Positions 1-9,534 of a stretch of DNA of 20,220 nucleotides are shown here, piece after piece. The notes under the pieces are model-generated. The model worked only from the letters and a program-made list of their open reading frames with translations. It had not been told where the DNA came from and made no database searches. A program made the position numbers and the translations under genes. Source of the DNA: Asterionellopsis glacialis (lineage: Eukaryota; Bacillariophyta; Plagiogrammaphyceae; Rhaphoneidales; Asterionellopsidaceae); the NCBI GenBank assembly GCA_014885115.2, contig WKLE02003281.1, positions 600 to 20,819 of the forward strand. Direction: 5' to 3'. The first letter of the stretch is position 1, and every line of letters begins with the position of its first letter.

Positions 1-34
1 CCCAACCCAACCCAACCCAACCCAACCCAACCCA
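1..34. repeat. CCCAA pentanucleotide satellite
   Basis: Six perfect CCCAA units followed by CCCA run from the first base, so the array probably continues outside the window. In the frame of the adjacent transposase remnant it has no stop and would read as P/N/T/Q. It is not the TTAGGG/CCCTAA telomere repeat usual in diatoms, so I treat it as a simple-sequence array. Confidence 0.9.
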
Positions 35-36
35 TA

Positions 37-258
37 CTTGATGGTGATAGTGAGGAAGCTATCATATGTGTCAGGGGATTGTTGAGTATCAGTTGGTGGA
101 CAGGAACAGAACTTTTGCATAAGATTACATTCATGGTACCTGCTCCTATTGTAGCCTACAATCAATATATGAATTCTGTTGACCACATGAATGAAAGAAG
201 GGCAGTAAATCCTACCAGACAATGTAAGAAAAGACTTCATATGAGTGGGGTAAAATGA
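37..258 (+). pseudogene. piggyBac-type transposase remnant, C-terminal part
   Basis: The frame starting at base 37 is open for 73 codons to a TGA at 256-258 and has no ATG at a sensible place. It reads into a stretch typical of the end of the DDE_Tnp_1_7 (piggyBac) domain: IICVRGLLSISWW, then VPAPIVAYNQYMNSVDHMN. The family pattern is P-x-x-[VI]-x-x-YN-x-x-M-x-x-VD-x-x-[DN]; the Asp of the VD pair corresponds to the third catalytic Asp and is kept here. The segment is only about 70 residues, with no Cys-rich end behind it, so this is a broken copy. The frame stays open leftwards through the CCCAA array. Recognition is by motif only, but the YN-x-x-M...VD signature is distinctive. Confidence 0.6.
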
Positions 259-321
259 TCATTGTGATGGTGCAAGCTTACTTTGTTGTAAGTTAGTAGC
301 TTGCAACAGAATTTTTCAAAA

Positions 322-345
322 AAAGCTAGTAAAATTACTAGCTTT
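322..345. repeat. perfect 11-bp inverted repeat, 2-bp loop
   Basis: AAAGCTAGTAA and TTACTAGCTTT flank a central AA. It lies between the plus-strand C-terminal and minus-strand N-terminal-like transposase pieces. It could be an inversion junction, a terminal-repeat remnant, or a hairpin. Confidence 0.8.
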
Positions 346-560
346 GATTTGCTTGATTAAATATGTCACATCCCAGTACTGGGGTGGCCCACCTAATCCT
401 GGAACATGTCAGATAACCAATTTCAAGATCCTATTTGCAGATGTAAAATACCATATACTGTTCTTACCAAAGATCTTGTCAAATAATTTGACAATTGTTG
501 GATTGGGCCCAAGCTTTTCTCTTGTAATTTCCCCCCCTCTTTGGCTTGGTTCCAAAGGGA
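346..560 (-). pseudogene. possible second transposase fragment, inverted
   Basis: Read on the minus strand, about 45 codons ending at a stop near base 412 give a stretch containing REKLGPNPTIVKLFDKIFG and then YFTSANRILKL. A Gly-Pro followed by an alpha-helical F..FF/F..IF segment and an Asn-containing helix is how the N-terminal part of many piggyBac transposases begins. Beyond the stop the frame continues with a Pro/Trp/Tyr-rich stretch up to the 322-345 palindrome. If correct, this N-terminal-like piece lies opposite to the C-terminal piece at 37-258, implying rearrangement. The match is weak and could be chance. Confidence 0.3.
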
Positions 561-891
561 ACTTCCAATCCCTTCATTTATTTGATAATCACAAAACTCG
601 TCTGTGACATTTTCTTCATGATCATGATGTCTTTCATGGTGAAAACAACCATGATGGGTGGAAGATCATTCTTACGGTGGCATTCCATTGAAAATTATGT
701 GCAAAAAATTACAGAAAAGTGCACCAGAGAAGCAAGAGATGGAAGCCATTGTGTGGCAGGAATACCTTCAAAAGTACTGAGTGCGGCTGTTAAAGAGGAG
801 TTGATAATAAAAATACGTAAGGACATAATAATATGATGTTTTACTTTAGCCTTATTCCTAAGACTAAACTACAAGCTTCCATATCAAGGGG

Positions 892-926
892 GCAAAATGA
901 CGCTAACCGGATAGAAGTCATTTTGC
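892..926. repeat. 10-bp inverted repeat, 15-bp spacer
   Basis: GCAAAATGAC (892-901) is exactly inverted at 917-926. It may be a hairpin or the end of a decayed element. No TTAA target duplication, expected of piggyBac, was seen directly beside it. Confidence 0.7.
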
Positions 927-1092
927 ATTTCCCTCGGATTTTCTGATCATGGATATTGGTCTCGTTTGCAAAACCCCCAAATTTCTCTGTGTGCACCCGA
1001 CATCAAAACCGACGAGGAGAGAGCAGGCACCCCAGAGGATCTGTGCGCGCATGCTTGCGTACAGCACAGTTTCTGTTGGAACGGTTCGTACC

Positions 1093-1135
1093 GTACCTGG
1101 TACAGGTACGTCCCCTAGTACTAGCTAGTACTAGG
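1093..1135. repeat. two adjacent palindromes, GTACCTG and CCTAGTACTAG types
   Basis: GTACCTG (1093-1099) and CAGGTAC (1103-1109) form an inverted repeat with a 3-bp loop. It is followed by a perfect 22-bp palindrome at 1114-1135 whose half is CCTAGTACTAG. It lies about 500 bp upstream of the RTF1 start. Related ACCTGGTAC-type palindromes occur upstream of other genes in the left part of the window. Confidence 0.8.
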
Positions 1136-1639
1136 TCCTACCGGCCGGGTCTAACAGCTACCTTAGCGGTATCGATACAGAGAGCAGGATATCTCGACTG
1201 CGCAAACCTGAAAACAAACTGTTGCGGGGAGTACAACCCCAAAAGGACCGCCAGATCGATCTTCCGTCCTCCGTCAACCCGAGTACGAGTAATCAACACG
1301 CTAAAGCAAAGCCACTTTAGGTTGTAGGAGTCAAGGGCACAACTGCCGTGACAGGACAGGGCTGGACTGTACATTGAGAGATTGACTAGAAGTACACTTT
1401 CCGAAAGCAAGCCAGTGATTTATCAAACGCAAGTAAGTCTCCGGAAGACCCAAAGAAGCAGAAAGAAGATTCATTTTTACATAGTCGTCCATCAATTGTG
1501 CAAAATATTATTTCATTATTGCAAGGGAGGCAAAAAAAGTTCGCTACGTCCATTTCAACATTCCCACATTCAATTTGTCCGACAAGTTGAAAAAAAAGCA
1601 ATCAAAGAAAATTGCAATTATTTCAATCACATATAAATC

Positions 1640-4600
1640 ATGGTAAGTTTTGGGAGTTGATTCTTTCAGTCATTGTTGTTTGCATAGATCATTGGATTGA
1701 AAACTTATCAACTTACTGACTATCAACCTCTTGCTTTTTTTTGGCCGTGGGAATCATTAAACTCTTTCTCTCGTGTTCTTGCATTGTTTGCTCTCTTGCT
1801 GTTTCTGGGGGACCCTGCCCAAACTGTTCTCCTTAACTTTTTTGAAAAATAATTAAATAAAATGCACACAGCCGCGTACAAAACGTCGTTTCCAAGAACC
1901 AGTAGAAGAGCGTCCTGCCTCGAGTTCGTCTGAAGATGAAGATCTTGATGATGATGACGATGATAATGACGATGACGATGATTATGGCAGAGCAGCGTCA
2001 GCTCCTCGTGGTGGTGGAAAACAATTACGTGCCATGCCTGGTGGGGGTGGTAAAATGTTACGTGGACCTAATGTAGGTGATCAAGAGGATGATGACGAAT
2101 CCTCGGAAGAGGAAGAGGAGGAAGAAGACGAGGATTCCTCCGAAGAGGAAGAAGAGGAAGCACCAGCACCACCACCGCAACGAATTACGTACGGTGGACG
2201 TGGTGGTGGAAAACAATTACGACCTCCAGGTGGAAAAATGTTACGGTAAGGGATAAAAACAAAAAAATGGCAGAGGATGCGCATTTGCATTGTAAATCTA
2301 CTACAATCGAAAGTGAATCAGCGAGTGTAGCTCAAAAAGTGCAATCTGTTTGTATTACTTCTCTTTATAATATCCACAGTCAAGCTGATGATGACGATGA
2401 TAGTGATGATGATGACGACGACGATGAAGAAGAAGAATCTGAAATTGAGGAGGAGGAAGAAGCACCACCACCTGCGCCAGCACCGGCACCTTTAGTTCGT
2501 CGTGGTGGAGGTAAATCTTTAATGGCCATGCAACGTGGTGGTGGCAAACAATTGCGTCCTCCAGTGCAAGAAGAAGATGAGGAGGAAGAGAGTGATAGTG
2601 ACGAAAGTGAAGAGGAAGAAGCAGCACCAGCACCAGCGCCAGCACCTGCACCTGCACCTGCACCTGCACCGGTTACACGCGGTGGCGGAAAACAACTTCG
2701 AAGACCACCTCCTCCGTAAGTGCAAAGAGAAGCAATAGAAAATCAGGCAGATGAATTGGTTCCAGACCTGTTACTTTCTAAAGTGTCCTTTTTTGGAGGT
2801 TTTATTTGGTTTTGTGTGACTCATACTTTTAGGCTTGTTGTGATCCACGATCTATTTTTTTGGTTTGTTTACACAGAAGTAGGGAGGATGATGACGAAGA
2901 CTCCGATGACGACGACGACGATGAGGAGGATGATGCCATGGAAATTGATTCTGACGAAGATGACGATGAAGATTTCGAGGAAGAAGAAAAGCCACAATCC
3001 AAAAAACCAACAGTTACACGTCGTCCAGGCGGTGGTGGGAAGCAACTACGACGACCAGAGCCGACGACAACGGCCAAAAAGGCTGTAGCATCCGAACAAG
3101 AAGACATGGAAGAATCATCATCCGAAGAAGAGATGGAAATGGATGATGATGTTGGTGACGATGACGATGAGAGCAGTGACGAAGAACAAGAACTTGACTT
3201 TGAAACCTTTGATACGCAAAAATTGGTTCAGAATGATGCTGATCAAAAGTATTTAGAATCATTACCTGAATTTGAACGTGAGGCTATTTTAGGTGAGCGT
3301 TTTGAAAAATTAAAAGATGAAGCTGAAATGAAACGTGCATTGCGTGAAGCTAAACGTAAGGAACGCGAAGAAAAGAAAGCAGCCACTGCAACCAAAGGAA
3401 AAGGTAAAAAAGCATCAGCAGCCAAGAAGACAACTCCCGCCAAGAAGACACCCGCATCAGCCAAAAAGGCATCTCAAGATGACGTGGAAGGTGATGCTGA
3501 ACTTGCTGCAAAATTATCATCCAAACGTGAATCTGCGCGTGATCGTGATGCCAAGGGTACAAAAGGTAAGAAGTTAGCAGCATTGGCAGAATTACGAAAG
3601 GAGAAAAAGGCCGTGGAACAGAAAAAAGCTGAAGAAGACGACGACGAGGATGGCAGTGACCTTGATTTTGGTGATGATGACGACGAGGATTCAGATGAAG
3701 ATTACAATGACAGTTCATTCCTGAAACCATGGCAAAAGAAGGGGAAGAAGACTTCATCGCGTTCTTCTAAGGTTACTGACAAGGATGATGAGGATGAATC
3801 ATCAGAAGCATCTATATCCGAGGAAGAAGAGGAGGATACTCGAAAAGTCCAATCATCTAGAGCACCTGAAAAGGAGGCTACATTGGAGGATTATCAAAAA
3901 GTTACAATTCCTCGACGACGACTTGCTCAGTGGTGTAATGAACCTTTCTTCAAAAAGGCAGTTACTGGTTGTTATGTTCGCATTGGTATCGGAGAAAAGG
4001 ATGGAAAGAAAATTTACCGCATGTGCGAAATTACTGACGTTACCAATGGGAAAAATACCTATTATTTCCCTCCTCTTAGTAGGAAAGAAAAGCCGGTAAG
4101 TTTTGGTTGATGTACCCTTCCGACAGTCGACTTTTTGTATGGAAAACAAGGTAACCCCCTCACTCAAACCTTGGTTCCTTTTTTTGCCTTTTTCCATACT
4201 AAAAGATCTCTACTTCTAAATTACTCAAATTGAAATTTGGAAAGTCACAGAAAGAATTTCCGATGTACGGTATTTCTGATTCTCGACCCAATGAAGAAGA
4301 TATGGGTAAATACGTTAATGCAACAAAGGCATTACGTTTGACAGTATTGTCCAAACGACGTGCCAACAAGCTTCGGAAAAATTTAGATCACGTTGTGCAG
4401 AATTACCAGTACACAAAAGAAGACATTGATAAGGCTGTTGAAGCTAGGAAGAAAAGTGGTAAGTCACTTGCCAATCTTGGTTTGGAACAAACTCGTGCCA
4501 AAATCGCTGTCCAAGCTGCCAAGGGTAAACGTGACGAAGCACAAAGTCGTTTGGATGATGCCAGACGGACACATCTCGAACATGGGAAGAATGATGACAA

Positions 4601-5222
4601 AGCAAATTCACTAGAAAAAAATGTACGCGAGGCTGAAAAGGTGTTACAAGAAGCTGAGCAAGACCTCGAGGAAAAAATTGCTGAGAAAGAAAAGCTCAAG
4701 GAGAAGGTTGCAGCACGAAAAAAGAATTTGACGAAACGTTCCAAGGATATGAATTGGGCAAAGGTGAATCAACGTGCTGCCATGACGAATCAAGCTGCTG
4801 ATTTTGAAGCTTATAAGGAACAAAAGAGGAAACAGCAAGCAGAAGCTGCATCAGGAGGGTCCAAATTTAACCCGTACGCACGTCGAAAGGTCAAGCCTAA
4901 GATTCTTTGGGAAGTCGGTCAAAAAGAAGAAAAAGAGGAGGACAAGGATAAGGGCAAGGAAAATGAAAACAGGGATGAAGTCGCCGTTGGTAAAGATGGC
5001 AACGATGGTCGAAATGGTCACCAGGAACAATTGATCGGATCACAAAAGAAAGATTTGGGACAAATGCATCAAGTTGATATTGACGAAGAAGCTTTAGCTC
5101 AACCGAGTAACTTTTCTTTGGGTGCTTTTGGGTTGAATTCCAAGAAGAGGAAGCTAAATCGTGTCCGCAAGGGGATAAGTTTTGCGGAATACAAGGAAAG
5201 GAAGGCCGCTGGTACTTTATAA
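1640..5222 (+). CDS. RTF1: RTF1-like PAF1-complex subunit with Plus3 domain
   Basis: RTF1 is the PAF1-complex subunit that binds phosphorylated SPT5 through its Plus3 domain and promotes H2B ubiquitination through its histone-modification region. I read five exons: 1640-1642 (the ATG alone), 1872-2245, 2380-2715, 2877-4095 and 4206-5222, giving 982 residues; all introns are GT-AG (donors GTAAGT, GTAAGG, GTAAGT, GTAAGT). Residues 22-300 alternate Asp/Glu blocks, Pro-Ala runs and eight GGGKxLR-type repeats. Residues about 345-400 (LPEFEREAILGERFEKLKDE) match the histone-modification region. Plus3 spans about 575-690: RRRLAQWCNEPFFKKAV, GCYVRIGIG, then KLLKLKFG and FPMYGISDS across the last intron. 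A coiled coil follows to about 860, and KKRKLNRVRK near the end is a likely nuclear signal. The ATG-only exon is chosen because the frame of exon 2 has a stop just upstream and no other ATG before residue 56. Conserved domains are certain; N-terminal splicing is inferred. Confidence 0.9.
1643..1871 (+). other. intron directly after the RTF1 start codon
   Basis: ATG at 1640-1642 is followed at once by GTAAGT, and the acceptor CACACAG ends at 1871, after a T-rich stretch. Joining gives Met-Pro-Arg-Thr-Lys in the frame of the rest of the protein. Without the splice, a TAA at 1857-1859 closes the frame. Confidence 0.7.
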
Positions 5223-5345
5223 AAACAGAAATAGAAACAATTCAATGGTAAAAGCGGATTTTAATAACATGTTTTATCTCCTTCATTGTTTCAAATGCAT
5301 TGTTAATGCATGATAGTATGCGTTGTCGTTGCATCTGCACATTTC
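5223..5345. other. short convergent gap between RTF1 and the SPFH gene
   Basis: Only 123 bp separate the two stop codons, so the 3' UTRs probably overlap. It is AT-rich; nothing else is seen. Confidence 0.7.
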
Positions 5346-6338
5346 TTATGATGATTTAGAATCGCCATCAGCGCTCAGGATAACTGGAAGGTCTCCACCA
5401 GAATTACCCATGATAACAATCTTTGTATTTGGTGCAGCTGCAAACTTTTCAGTTGCTTCTACACCCTTCCACTGGAGGAGTTCTGGTGATATTCCCTCGC
5501 TTACAATCTTTTGAAAGTCAGCAATACCCTGGGCTTCAATAGCCTTACGTTCTGCTTCTTGTTTCTCCTTTTGCAATACAAATTCCATACGTGCAGCGTC
5601 TTGCTCTGCCTGAACTTTCAGTTCAATGGACTTGGCTAATTGATCAGGAAGCTCTATATCTTTCAGAAGAATATCTTCTACAATGATACCTCTCGGACCA
5701 AGTTTGGCGGTCAATTCCATCCTGAGAGTATCTTGAATTGCACTTCGTCCACTCGAATACAAAGCTTTTGCTTCAGATTCAGATGTTAGTCCTCGAACTG
5801 CAGATGCAGCCTCTGGTTCAAGTAGAGTATGTACATATTCTGTCCCAACTTCTCTATAGAGCTCTGCAGCATGTGACGAATTGAGTCGGTAAAGACTAAA
5901 AAGCAGGGAAGACGTATTTTTGGTAAGAACACATTTATCCAGCAAAGCATCAATATAATGATACTGATAAACTTACACGGCGGTATCCAATTTGACAGCT
6001 AACCCTTCCTTGGTAGGGATCACGTTTTTTTGTTCCAATTTTTGAGTCTTGGCCGACAATGTTTCCACACTAGATATAAATGGGAATCTATAATGTAAAC
6101 CACTATCATAGGCTTCTACATTTCCCAATGTCACAACCAACCCAATTGATCCGGGAGGAACCACAAAACTGAACTGCAGGACAGCAGCAAATAGGGTAAT
6201 TCCAATTGTGACACATAAAATGCTTCCACATGCTCTTGAGGTAGAAGTTTGTAAACTACTGTTTCGTGTTCCCTCCATTGGCGTTACAGATGATGATTCT
6301 ATTAAAGGTTGATCTTCAAAAGGATTCAAAATACCCAT
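5346..6338 (-). CDS. prohibitin-family SPFH/Band 7 membrane protein
   Basis: Two exons: 6338-5977 and 5895-5346, with an 81-bp intron (donor GTAAGT, acceptor TTTTTAG), giving 303 residues. Residues about 36-58 (ILCVTIGITLFAAVLQFSFV) form one membrane segment, followed by the Band 7 domain (PPGSIGLVVTLGNV, YRFPFISSVE, VLYRLNSSHAAELYREVG). The C-terminal helix is charged (KVQAEQDAARMEFVLQKEKQ) and ends with FQKIVSEGISPELLQWKGVEATEK. This tail resembles the bacterial prohibitin-family SPFH protein more than mitochondrial PHB1/PHB2, which lack the QWKG motif as far as I know. SPFH proteins form ring-like membrane scaffolds and regulate membrane proteases; the compartment here is not clear. The frame is open upstream only to a GTG at 6440, so I choose the ATG at 6338, which has a good context (ACAATGG) and gives MGILNPFEDQP. 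It converges with RTF1 and is divergent from the gene at 7094. Confidence 0.85.
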
Positions 6339-7093
6339 TGTATCGCATCTATGGACGACAAGAAATGGAAGAGAAACGATCGGACAGGCAGGTACCGTAG
6401 CTACAGGTAGGCGTTTCGCGTTTGCAATGCTGTTTTGCACCTCGTTGATGTTCTATGAAAGATCCCACTGTCCGGGGGTGAATGAAGTCTTGTTTGTGGA
6501 TTCGTGGATTGATCGAGACCCGTGTCTCTGTTATGGTTCACTCGTAGTGTCTACTTGACTTGATACTACATCGTAGTTTGTTATGTACAGGTACAACACA
6601 TATCTGGTATTACAGGTACAAGATATTATGTACCATTATGTACATCAGTATTATTTCATAAAATATCAGATAATACCAATAAATAGATAAAATGCAAGTT
6701 CGATGGACAAAAGAAAGGAAAGGAGTTCTTATCTGTTCTTATTTATATATTTAGCTCCCTCCGAAACCAGGTAGGACGTACGGACCTTCTGTACCAGGTA
6801 CTCGTACATAAGATATCCTGTTGTATGCTCATTCTTCGCGTGCGTGCGTCCCTTGTCTGCATCAGGAGAACAGGCGCAAAGAAATGCGAAGCCAAAGCAA
6901 GAAGTATCAATTAGCAAGTACGAATACGGCTGTCTCTTTTTCTTCTGTGCTGTGTTCACTGATTCAGAACACTCATCTAGACAACAAACAGCAGCAACAC
7001 GCGTCTGTGGCACAAACTCTGATAAGCTCTCTCCCTTCACAAGAAACGAACAAGAGAATAATTTGAATTTTCACCCAGAGCAACAGCAACAAA
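6339..7093. promoter_or_regulatory. divergent promoter region with GTAC-rich repeats
   Basis: This 755-bp gap serves the minus-strand SPFH gene and the plus-strand membrane-protein gene. Two clusters of GTACC/GGTAC-type repeats lie at 6585-6652 (GTACAGGTAC, TTACAGGTACA, TATGTACC, TATGTACAT) and 6766-6808 (CCAGGTAGG, GTACCAGGTAC). A TATATAT-like stretch is at 6741-6752. The last 60 bp before 7094 are rich in CAA/CAG, like a 5' UTR. Short open frames here (6821-7101) show no protein-like character. Confidence 0.5.
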
Positions 7094-7630
7094 ATGTTTG
7101 AGAACATGCCTCCTGGAATATTAGCAATTATTGTACTTGCTTTGGCAACCATTGGTGGACCATTCTATTCAGCATTTGATGAACGAGGATCACGTCGAAG
7201 ATATGATATTGTTTGGATTGTGCGGGATAGTCCCGTCCTTTTTCGTGTTCGATGTACAGCGAATGTTGCAGCCATATTTTGGTTATGGGCTGCATGGAAT
7301 GTCGTAACGAAAAAAGTTCCCGATCTTGGTATTATTTCATTCGCCACTGTGTTGGTTGCCTGTGGTTTTACCATGAAAGGTTTGCCATCTTCCATTACAC
7401 CCAAATACAAATATGGCATGGTTGTGTCAACAACACTTGTGACAGCTAATTATCTTTTTGGACTTCTCTGCATCCCCTCCTTACCCATCACATTGCGAGT
7501 GTATTTGGGTATTGGAGCATTCTATTGGGCTTTGAATGGAATTTGGAATTGGCATGGATTTAATCGCCAATTGGGGTCAGGAGATGAAACATCTTCTCTT
7601 TTAGATGACAATGATCGTGAACAAGCATGA
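7094..7630 (+). CDS. five-helix membrane protein, family not recognised
   Basis: A single exon of 178 residues with a good start context (AACAAAATG). I do not recognise the family. Five hydrophobic segments are visible at about 8-26, 55-73, 78-96, 108-130 and 132-150. Between the first and second is a basic loop (DERGSRRRYDIVW), and the short tail is acidic (SLLDDNDREQA). Aromatic residues cluster at FWLWAAWN and FYWALNGIWNWHGF. The size and helix count recall TspO-like proteins, but I could not find their motifs, so I give no function. It has no obvious signal peptide beyond the first helix. It is divergent from the SPFH gene and shares its upstream region, so co-expression is possible but not shown. 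Its coding character (hydrophobic, single exon, no low-complexity) looks real. Confidence 0.75.
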   Translation: MFENMPPGILAIIVLALATIGGPFYSAFDERGSRRRYDIVWIVRDSPVLFRVRCTANVAAIFWLWAAWNVVTKKVPDLGIISFATVLVACGFTMKGLPSSITPKYKYGMVVSTTLVTANYLFGLLCIPSLPITLRVYLGIGAFYWALNGIWNWHGFNRQLGSGDETSSLLDDNDREQA

Positions 7631-8247
7631 AAAATAATGGACATGGAAAAAACTGTATAGATAATAATATGGGTTGAATGGGTTGGTGATCATCTATCAT
7701 CTTTGAAATAGGCAGCTTTTGTGTTTCATGTATGTCTTTGATTATAAATATATTTAAACAAGATTTTCCAGAAAAAGAGTCCGCTATTAGTGCAAGGAAT
7801 AAATCTTATCCAGCATTCACACATTAGAATTATAAAAACTATATTACAAAAAAAGTTTGAAGCACAATGCTATACACGTCGTACTCTCTAGACTGATATC
7901 CAAAAGCTTGGTCCAAAGATGCCTCCAACTAGTTTTAAACTTTTAAAAAGAATTGCAGTCTTTTTTATTGAGCAGTGTAGAGAGCGAAAAATCATCTACC
8001 GTAGACCTTATGCTTTTGAATTTGGATAGCCGTGTTTGTTTTTGGGGGGTACCTGTGGAGGTCCTCTCTAGAGAGGTCCTACCTACGCACATACTGTAAT
8101 CCTGACGTAGGATATCAGACACTCCTTACGTTAATACGTCTGCATGTCTGATTGATGTCTTTTTCACCCTTACGAGATGACAACCCGTCTCATTCTGCAA
8201 ACCATCTTTTAGACGTTGGGCCGCAAGCAATGCAATGCAATAATACA
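7631..8247. other. intergenic region with a palindrome upstream of the methyltransferase
   Basis: It holds the 3' UTR of the membrane-protein gene and the promoter of the methyltransferase. GAGGTCCT occurs twice (8058-8065 and 8073-8080) around a perfect 14-bp palindrome, CCTCTCTAGAGAGG, at 8063-8076; GGTACCTG lies just left at 8048-8055. An in-frame ATG at 8155 could extend the downstream protein by 31 residues. Confidence 0.55.
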
Positions 8248-9325
8248 ATGGTAAACAAAAAGAGAGCTCGGCTGCGCTTAGCCTCGTGTGTAACAATTCC
8301 ACTTGTATGTTCTGCATTTGTGAAACCTATGGCAAATTCTCGTCCTAGTGACAACCTTAGGTCAACAATATATTTCCGACGTGCAATATCGCTTTACAAG
8401 ACTTCTCCTGATAATGACGTCTCGAGTTTAGAAGGTGTTCCTTTGGACGAAAAATATGAGCCAAAACGGATTCGGTCCAAAATAAGGCTAGATAATGGAA
8501 ATGAAGCATCGATCATTTCACGGACTGTACCTTTGACACAAGATTGGAATGTGACTGTATATGAATTGGACCGTCCAGCTTCCATTAATGAACATTATTG
8601 GGAAACAAAAGCATTAAATTTTGCAGCTGATATTTTAGATCCTTTTGGTTTAGTCACGTGGCCAGGGTCTGTGGTTGCAGCACAAGAATTACAAAAATAT
8701 ACTCTTCAGATTCAAAATTCAACTGTCCTAGTTCTTGGTGCAGGACCAGGAGTAGAAGCATTATCAGTAGCAATGCTGGGGGCAAAACGAGTGATTGCCA
8801 CTGATATCCACCCCACAACACTGCAGTTGCTTGCCTATGGAGCAAAACAGGCTGGTCTTGATAGACAAATAACAACTCGAGGTACGAATTTAGTATATTT
8901 ACGAGGGTGCACACGATTTCGCGTGTCATTTCTTCTTCTTCTGTGTATCTCACCCCACCCCCCTCTCTCTTTTGAAAAAATCACAAATAGTTTTTGACCT
9001 ATTCTCAGACATGGCATTACCGAAATGTGATATTGTGGTTGTAGCGGATGTAATGTACGATGCATACTTAGGAAAACAGGTTGGACACCGAATGAAAGAA
9101 GCTTTACGATGGACGAATCCACCAAAAATTCTCATTACAGATTCGCAGCGTTTTGCCGGTACAGATTTTCTTCCCGATTTGAACACAGCGTGTGAATCTC
9201 CACATGCATGGGAAATAATTAATCTAGGCAGCTTTACAGGGTCGGGTGTTATGATTGATGAAGACCAAACCTACAATGTAACAGCTAGAGTACTGCGCAT
9301 TGGATGGGATGAAAATGATTTGTAA
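8248..9325 (+). CDS. Methyltransf_16-type methyltransferase with plastid-type leader
   Basis: Two exons: 8248-8881 and 8991-9325 (donor GTACGA, a weak form; acceptor CAAATAG), giving 322 residues. It is an AdoMet-dependent Rossmann-fold methyltransferase of the FAM86/METTL21/METTL23-like group, which mostly methylate protein lysines or arginines; the substrate is unknown. Visible are DPFGLVTWPGSVVAAQEL (about 131-148) before motif I VLVLGAGPG (160-168), the acidic end of strand 2 ATDIHP (185-189), and the post-motif DIVVVADVMYD (225-235) typical of this family. Residues 1-30 are basic then hydrophobic (RLASCVTIPLVCSAFVKP), with Phe24 after a predicted cleavage at Ala23, resembling the diatom ASAFAP plastid motif. 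I prefer the ATG at 8248 because it places this leader at the N-terminus and has context ACAATGG; an in-frame ATG at 8155 is the alternative. Confidence 0.8.
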
Positions 9326-9534
9326 TTGCCAATACAGTGTGAAATGAAGAACACATCGAAATCGTTGAAATGGAAGGACAAGTAGACACAAACAACTTTT
9401 TACTATATTGATTATGTTGTGGAAGCTACAATTTACCAAAATTACATAAGTTTCATGAAGCTGTTATCAGAAACATAACGACCGAAAAAAACTATCTGAT
9501 TTTTTATTATGAAATAAAATATTCTTGATTTGAA
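9326..9534. other. convergent gap between methyltransferase and alpha-dioxygenase
   Basis: Both flanking genes end here, 209 bp apart. It is AT-rich and contains AATAAA-like stretches (for example around 9510-9520), compatible with 3' UTRs. Nothing else is seen. Confidence 0.6.

Larger units (their letters stand above)
560..1639. other. intergenic region upstream of RTF1
   Basis: No convincing gene. A plus-strand open stretch at 546-836 has no family I recognise. An inverted repeat GCAAAATGAC/GTCATTTTGC occupies 892-901 and 917-926. From about 950 to 1330 the DNA is richer in G and C than its surroundings and holds the palindromes listed at 1093-1135. The last 200 bases are A-rich and probably hold the RTF1 promoter and 5' UTR; I see no clear TATA box. 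Confidence 0.6.

Noticed and set aside
1..34. Telomere-like repeat
   Set aside because: The unit is CCCAA, not CCCTAA, and it abuts a transposase remnant; a simple satellite is the better reading.
956..1327. 123-codon plus-strand frame
   Set aside because: It begins with TTG, runs through the palindromes at 1093-1135 and shows no domain or codon pattern.
2081..3107. Ser-rich and His-rich frames antisense to RTF1
   Set aside because: They are complements of the GAA/GAT acidic runs of the real gene.
6339..6440. 34-residue N-terminal extension of the SPFH protein
   Set aside because: The extension starts with GTG, has no ATG, and a TAG closes the frame just upstream.
7094..7630. TspO/MBR identity for the five-helix protein
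   Set aside because: Helix number and size fit, but I could not find the family's conserved motifs.
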